From assembly GCA_018266255.1 (NCBI GenBank), contig JAFEAT010000004.1, positions 119,779 through 183,778 on the forward strand: a stretch of DNA of 64,000 bases, given 5' to 3'. Shown here piece after piece: positions 61,482 to 64,000 of the stretch. The stretch is from Cyanobacteria bacterium SZAS-4 (GTDB lineage Bacteria; Cyanobacteriota; Vampirovibrionia; Obscuribacterales; Obscuribacteraceae). The position numbers were made by a program, and so were the translations under genes. Under the pieces are notes generated by a model. It did not search any database and was not told the origin of the DNA. It was given only the letters and a program-made list of their open reading frames with translations. Numbering within the stretch: the stretch's first letter is position 1; each line of letters begins with the position of its first letter.

Positions 61482-61526
61482 TTCTATTCCAATTTCTTCG
61501 AACGGATATGCGGCAGAACCGTGTAT

Positions 61527-62678
61527 CTATCTCGATTGTGTTGCTTTCTCTAACTTTGACTCGGTCGTCGCAGTTGAGGGTTGCGCGGAAAAATCACGAA
61601 TACTCTTGATCACTTGATCAATTTGTTCGTTGGTCAGTTCAGGGAACATCGGCAAGCTCAGAATTCTCTTCGCGAGCCGCTCGGTGACTGGAAGATCACC
61701 AGGTTTGTAACCTAAGTAGCTGTAAGCCTTTTGAGTGTGTGCAGGAATCGGATAATGGATAAGACACTGAATGCCACGATCCAACAGATACGCTTGCAAG
61801 TCATCACGGTCAGGACTTTGAATTACATATAAGTGATATACGTGAGTGCTGTCCATGTTCTCGGCTGGAGTAACGACCACATCCTTCAGCCCATCTGTAT
61901 ATCGTTTCGCAATTTCGCGGCGGCGCTCATTCCACTCGTGAACGAAAGGAATTTGAGCTGACAGAATTGCAGCTTGCATCTCATCCAGTCGGCTGTTGAT
62001 GCCGATGATGTCGTGGTGATAGCGCTTAGATTGTCCGTAGTTGCGCAGCATCACCAGGCGGTCAAAGTTCTCTTTCGTCTTTGTCGAAACAGCACCACCG
62101 TCGCCAAACGCACCGAGATTTTTGCTTGGATAAAAACTGAACGCTCCGAAGTCACCGATGGTGCCAACGGTCTTGCCCTTGTAGGTTGCCCCAGTACCTT
62201 GAGCGACATCTTCAAGCACTGTCAGTCTATGAGCGGCAGCGATTTTCATAATGCCGTCCATGTCTACAACCTGACCGTAGAGATGAACCGGACAAAGTAC
62301 TTTCGTTTTAGATGTAATTTTTGCTTCGATCTTCTTCACGTCCATGACGTAAGAATCAGCATCGATGTCCACAAACACAGGTGTGGCGCCTGTCATCGAA
62401 ATAGCAGAGATCGTAGGAACGGCTGTATGAGCCACAACCAACACCTCATCTCCTGGACCGACATCAGCTGCAGCCAGGGCCAGGTAGATAGCCTCAGTAC
62501 CAGAGGCGCAGCCTGCTACATATCCGGCACCGAGAAATTCTGCGAAATCTTTTTCAAAGCGCTCAAGTTCAGGTCCGAGAATGTAGTGTCCGCTCTCCAA
62601 GACGCGTTGCACCGCAGTATCGATCTGCGCTTTGTATGTCTGGTAATGGATTTTCATATCGCCGAACGGGACTTTCAC
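61527..62678 (-). CDS. DegT/DnrJ/EryC1/StrS-family sugar aminotransferase
   Basis: 383 residues, GTG start after GGAAGG. PLP-dependent transfer of an amino group to a nucleotide keto-sugar. FLGAGYVAGCASGTEAIYLAL, VLVVAHTAVPTISAI, VLEDVAQGTGATYKGKTVGTIGDFGAFSFYPSKNLGAFGDGGAV (PLP lysine in SKN) and SRLDEMQAAIL are the family motifs. The exact sugar is unknown. It is the first gene of a minus-strand glycan operon and is divergent from the SDR gene. Confidence 0.92.
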   Translation of the reverse strand: MKVPFGDMKIHYQTYKAQIDTAVQRVLESGHYILGPELERFEKDFAEFLGAGYVAGCASGTEAIYLALAAADVGPGDEVLVVAHTAVPTISAISMTGATPVFVDIDADSYVMDVKKIEAKITSKTKVLCPVHLYGQVVDMDGIMKIAAAHRLTVLEDVAQGTGATYKGKTVGTIGDFGAFSFYPSKNLGAFGDGGAVSTKTKENFDRLVMLRNYGQSKRYHHDIIGINSRLDEMQAAILSAQIPFVHEWNERRREIAKRYTDGLKDVVVTPAENMDSTHVYHLYVIQSPDRDDLQAYLLDRGIQCLIHYPIPAHTQKAYSYLGYKPGDLPVTERLAKRILSLPMFPELTNEQIDQVIKSIRDFSAQPSTATTESKLEKATQSR

Positions 62679-62911
62679 TTGAACCTTCCTTATACATTGA
62701 CAATCCCCTACATACTAGAAGAAAAGAGCTTCCGTAGAATTAAGACCGCTTTAGCATTGGGGCAGGCGCCCAACAGTACGTGTTCACGCATGTTCAGGTT
62801 TCGCAATAGCACGCCAAGAGCCGTGGTAAGATTTGCCTTCTTGTCGTAGGGAAGCAGCCCGACGACTCGTTATTGGAAGCAATAGCTGAGCGCAACTTAA
62901 TTTAGGCAGCC
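62679..62911. other. divergent intergenic region in the glycan cluster
   Basis: The gap between the aminotransferase and the SDR gene should hold promoters for both. On the minus strand TTGTCA and GTATAAGG stand too close for a standard promoter. No repeat or RNA fold is recognised. Confidence 0.4.
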
Positions 62912-63946
62912 ATGATCAACGAAGCATTTAGAGGAAAATCCATCCTCATCACAGGCGGAATGGGCTTTATAGGCTCCAACCTGGCCATTCGACTGGCGGA
63001 GGCTGGCGCGAAAGTGACTGTGCTTGACGCTATGATCACTGATTACGGCGGCAATGAATTCAACATTGCCCCAGTCAAAGATCGCATCACCGTTAACTAT
63101 TGCGACATCAGAGACGATTCAGCAGTCAGCTATCTTGTAAAAAACAAAGACTATATTTTCCATCTGGCTGGTCAAGTTTGTCACTTAATGAGCCTGTCTA
63201 ACCCGTTTCCCGACATCGACATGAATATCACGGGCACGGCTGTGATCATGGAAGCTTGTCGGAAGAACAATCCCAACGCGATCGTGGTCTACACCGGAAC
63301 ACGCGGACAGTATGGTCCTTCAGTTTCACTGCCAGTCAATGAAGAAGCACCAACGAATCCGAAAGGAATCTATGAGATTTCAAATTTAACCGCTGAAAAG
63401 ATCATTCGTGTGTACAACGACGTTCACGGAATTCGTTCAGTATTGCTGCGCTTGAGCAACATATATGGACCACGCTCACAAATGAAGCATTCGCGATTCG
63501 GCGTGTGCAATTGGTTTGTACGATTGGCAATGGATGAATCTCCCATTCAAGTATTTGGCGACGGCAGTATCTTGCGCGACTTCTGTTACGTGGATGATTG
63601 CGTTGACGCCATTCTTAGAGCAGCGATCACTGAGTCTGCCTTCGGCGAAATCTTCAACGTAGGCTCTGACATTCCCGTCAGCTTCTTAGAGTTAGTGAAG
63701 ACTATTGTCGATGTCGCTCAACAGGGTTCGTGGCAATATGCTGAATTTTCAGCTGAGCGCAAAGCTCAGGAGCCTGGCGATTTCTACTCGGATGTGAGCA
63801 AAATTGCTAAATTCACTGGTTGGAAGCCGACAACGGATCTATCCACCGGTCTGGCTCAGACGTTTGACTACTACAGAAAACATCGCGAGCACTACTGGAC
63901 TCCAGCACCGGCTGTGAAGCCGCAACCAGCTACAGCCAAACTCTAA
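62912..63946 (+). CDS. NAD-dependent epimerase/dehydratase (extended SDR), sugar nucleotide type
   Basis: 344 residues. The nucleotide-binding motif ILITGGMGFIGSNLAIRLAEAGA is intact, as are FHLAGQVCH and VVYTGTRGQYGPS. The catalytic tyrosine region reads YEISNLTAEKI, that is Tyr-x-x-x-Asn where SDR enzymes normally have Tyr-x-x-x-Lys. LRLSNIYGPRSQ and GDGSILRDFCYVDDCVDAILRA are typical of NDP-sugar epimerases and dehydratases. With its neighbours it should prepare a nucleotide sugar for surface glycan. The C-terminus is Pro/Ala-rich. Activity with the Asn substitution is uncertain. Confidence 0.9.
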   Translation: MINEAFRGKSILITGGMGFIGSNLAIRLAEAGAKVTVLDAMITDYGGNEFNIAPVKDRITVNYCDIRDDSAVSYLVKNKDYIFHLAGQVCHLMSLSNPFPDIDMNITGTAVIMEACRKNNPNAIVVYTGTRGQYGPSVSLPVNEEAPTNPKGIYEISNLTAEKIIRVYNDVHGIRSVLLRLSNIYGPRSQMKHSRFGVCNWFVRLAMDESPIQVFGDGSILRDFCYVDDCVDAILRAAITESAFGEIFNVGSDIPVSFLELVKTIVDVAQQGSWQYAEFSAERKAQEPGDFYSDVSKIAKFTGWKPTTDLSTGLAQTFDYYRKHREHYWTPAPAVKPQPATAKL

Positions 63947-63963
63947 TCCCCCGCGACTCCGTA

Positions 63964-64000
63964 CGATATCGAACCGCGTTTCTCCAGGACGATATCGGAC
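63964..64000. repeat. second site of the 26-bp CGATATCG repeat, cut by window end
   Basis: CGATATCG at 63964 and 63990, exactly 26 bases apart, with CCGCGTTTCTCC between them as in the array at 14808. The array may continue beyond the window. Confidence 0.85.

Noticed and set aside
61974..62849. 291-codon plus-strand open frame opposite the DegT aminotransferase
   Set aside because: The translation is rich in His, Cys and Arg and has no family motif. The opposite strand has a complete aminotransferase with its PLP lysine.

Overview
The window reads as a contiguous chromosomal segment of a Gram-negative-type bacterium: RND efflux, a TonB-like C-terminal domain and many signal peptides are present. 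GC content is moderate. Several features point to the Cyanobacteriota, most likely a non-photosynthetic lineage such as Obscuribacterales (Melainabacteria/Vampirovibrionia). These are a short cyanobacterial-style SSB, an ARC6/Ftn2-like IMS domain, a biotin operon order that recalls the cyanobacterial bioF-bioK-bioC-bioD-bioA cluster, hemL of the C5 tetrapyrrole route, and many TPR and low-complexity secreted proteins. This placement is inference from gene content. No photosynthesis gene, rRNA, tRNA, CRISPR array, transposase or phage gene was seen.

Layout. 1-5534: an almost complete, tightly overlapping biotin operon (bioF, BioH/BioK-like esterase, bioC, bioD, bioA, bioB). 5695-10601: TPR proteins, an unbroken heptad-repeat helix protein, a TPR-AAA+ ATPase and a TPR-TonB membrane protein. 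10603-14719: an SSS-family symporter with a small 2-TM partner, ssb, a membrane protein, an orphan response regulator and an exported FKBP. 14720-15583: a repeat-rich region (26-bp tandem repeats built on CGATATCG, a 14-bp perfect hairpin, two tiny genes). 15584-18438: an MBL exonuclease and an ATP-dependent DNA ligase. 18440-26584: an MdtABC/MuxABC-like efflux operon headed by a MarR regulator. 26921-31246: a TetR regulator, a diguanylate cyclase, a secreted glycine-rich protein, and a DnaJ-TPR gene divergent from clpB across a palindrome-bearing gap. 31247-44404: housekeeping and stress genes (clpB, an APH-like kinase, dusB, rpoZ-gmk, rqcH, an MDR oxidoreductase, lexA, arginase).

44657-59406 is a long run of plus-strand genes. 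It starts with a coiled-coil protein and a UbiB-family kinase. A PP2C phosphatase, an FHA protein, a Ser/Thr kinase with an NHL propeller, and Maf follow. Next come four exported or anchored envelope proteins: IMS-domain, propeller-LytM, a 1085-aa coiled-coil protein with IPT/TIG-like folds, and a PEGA-like protein. The run ends with hemL. The spacing suggests coordinated expression, and I regard it as the best candidate for an undescribed system: a phospho-signalling module linked to an envelope or division apparatus.

59543-63946 is a surface-polysaccharide cluster (two GT2 glycosyltransferases, a DegT aminotransferase and an SDR epimerase). It runs to the window edge, where the CGATATCG 26-bp repeat reappears.
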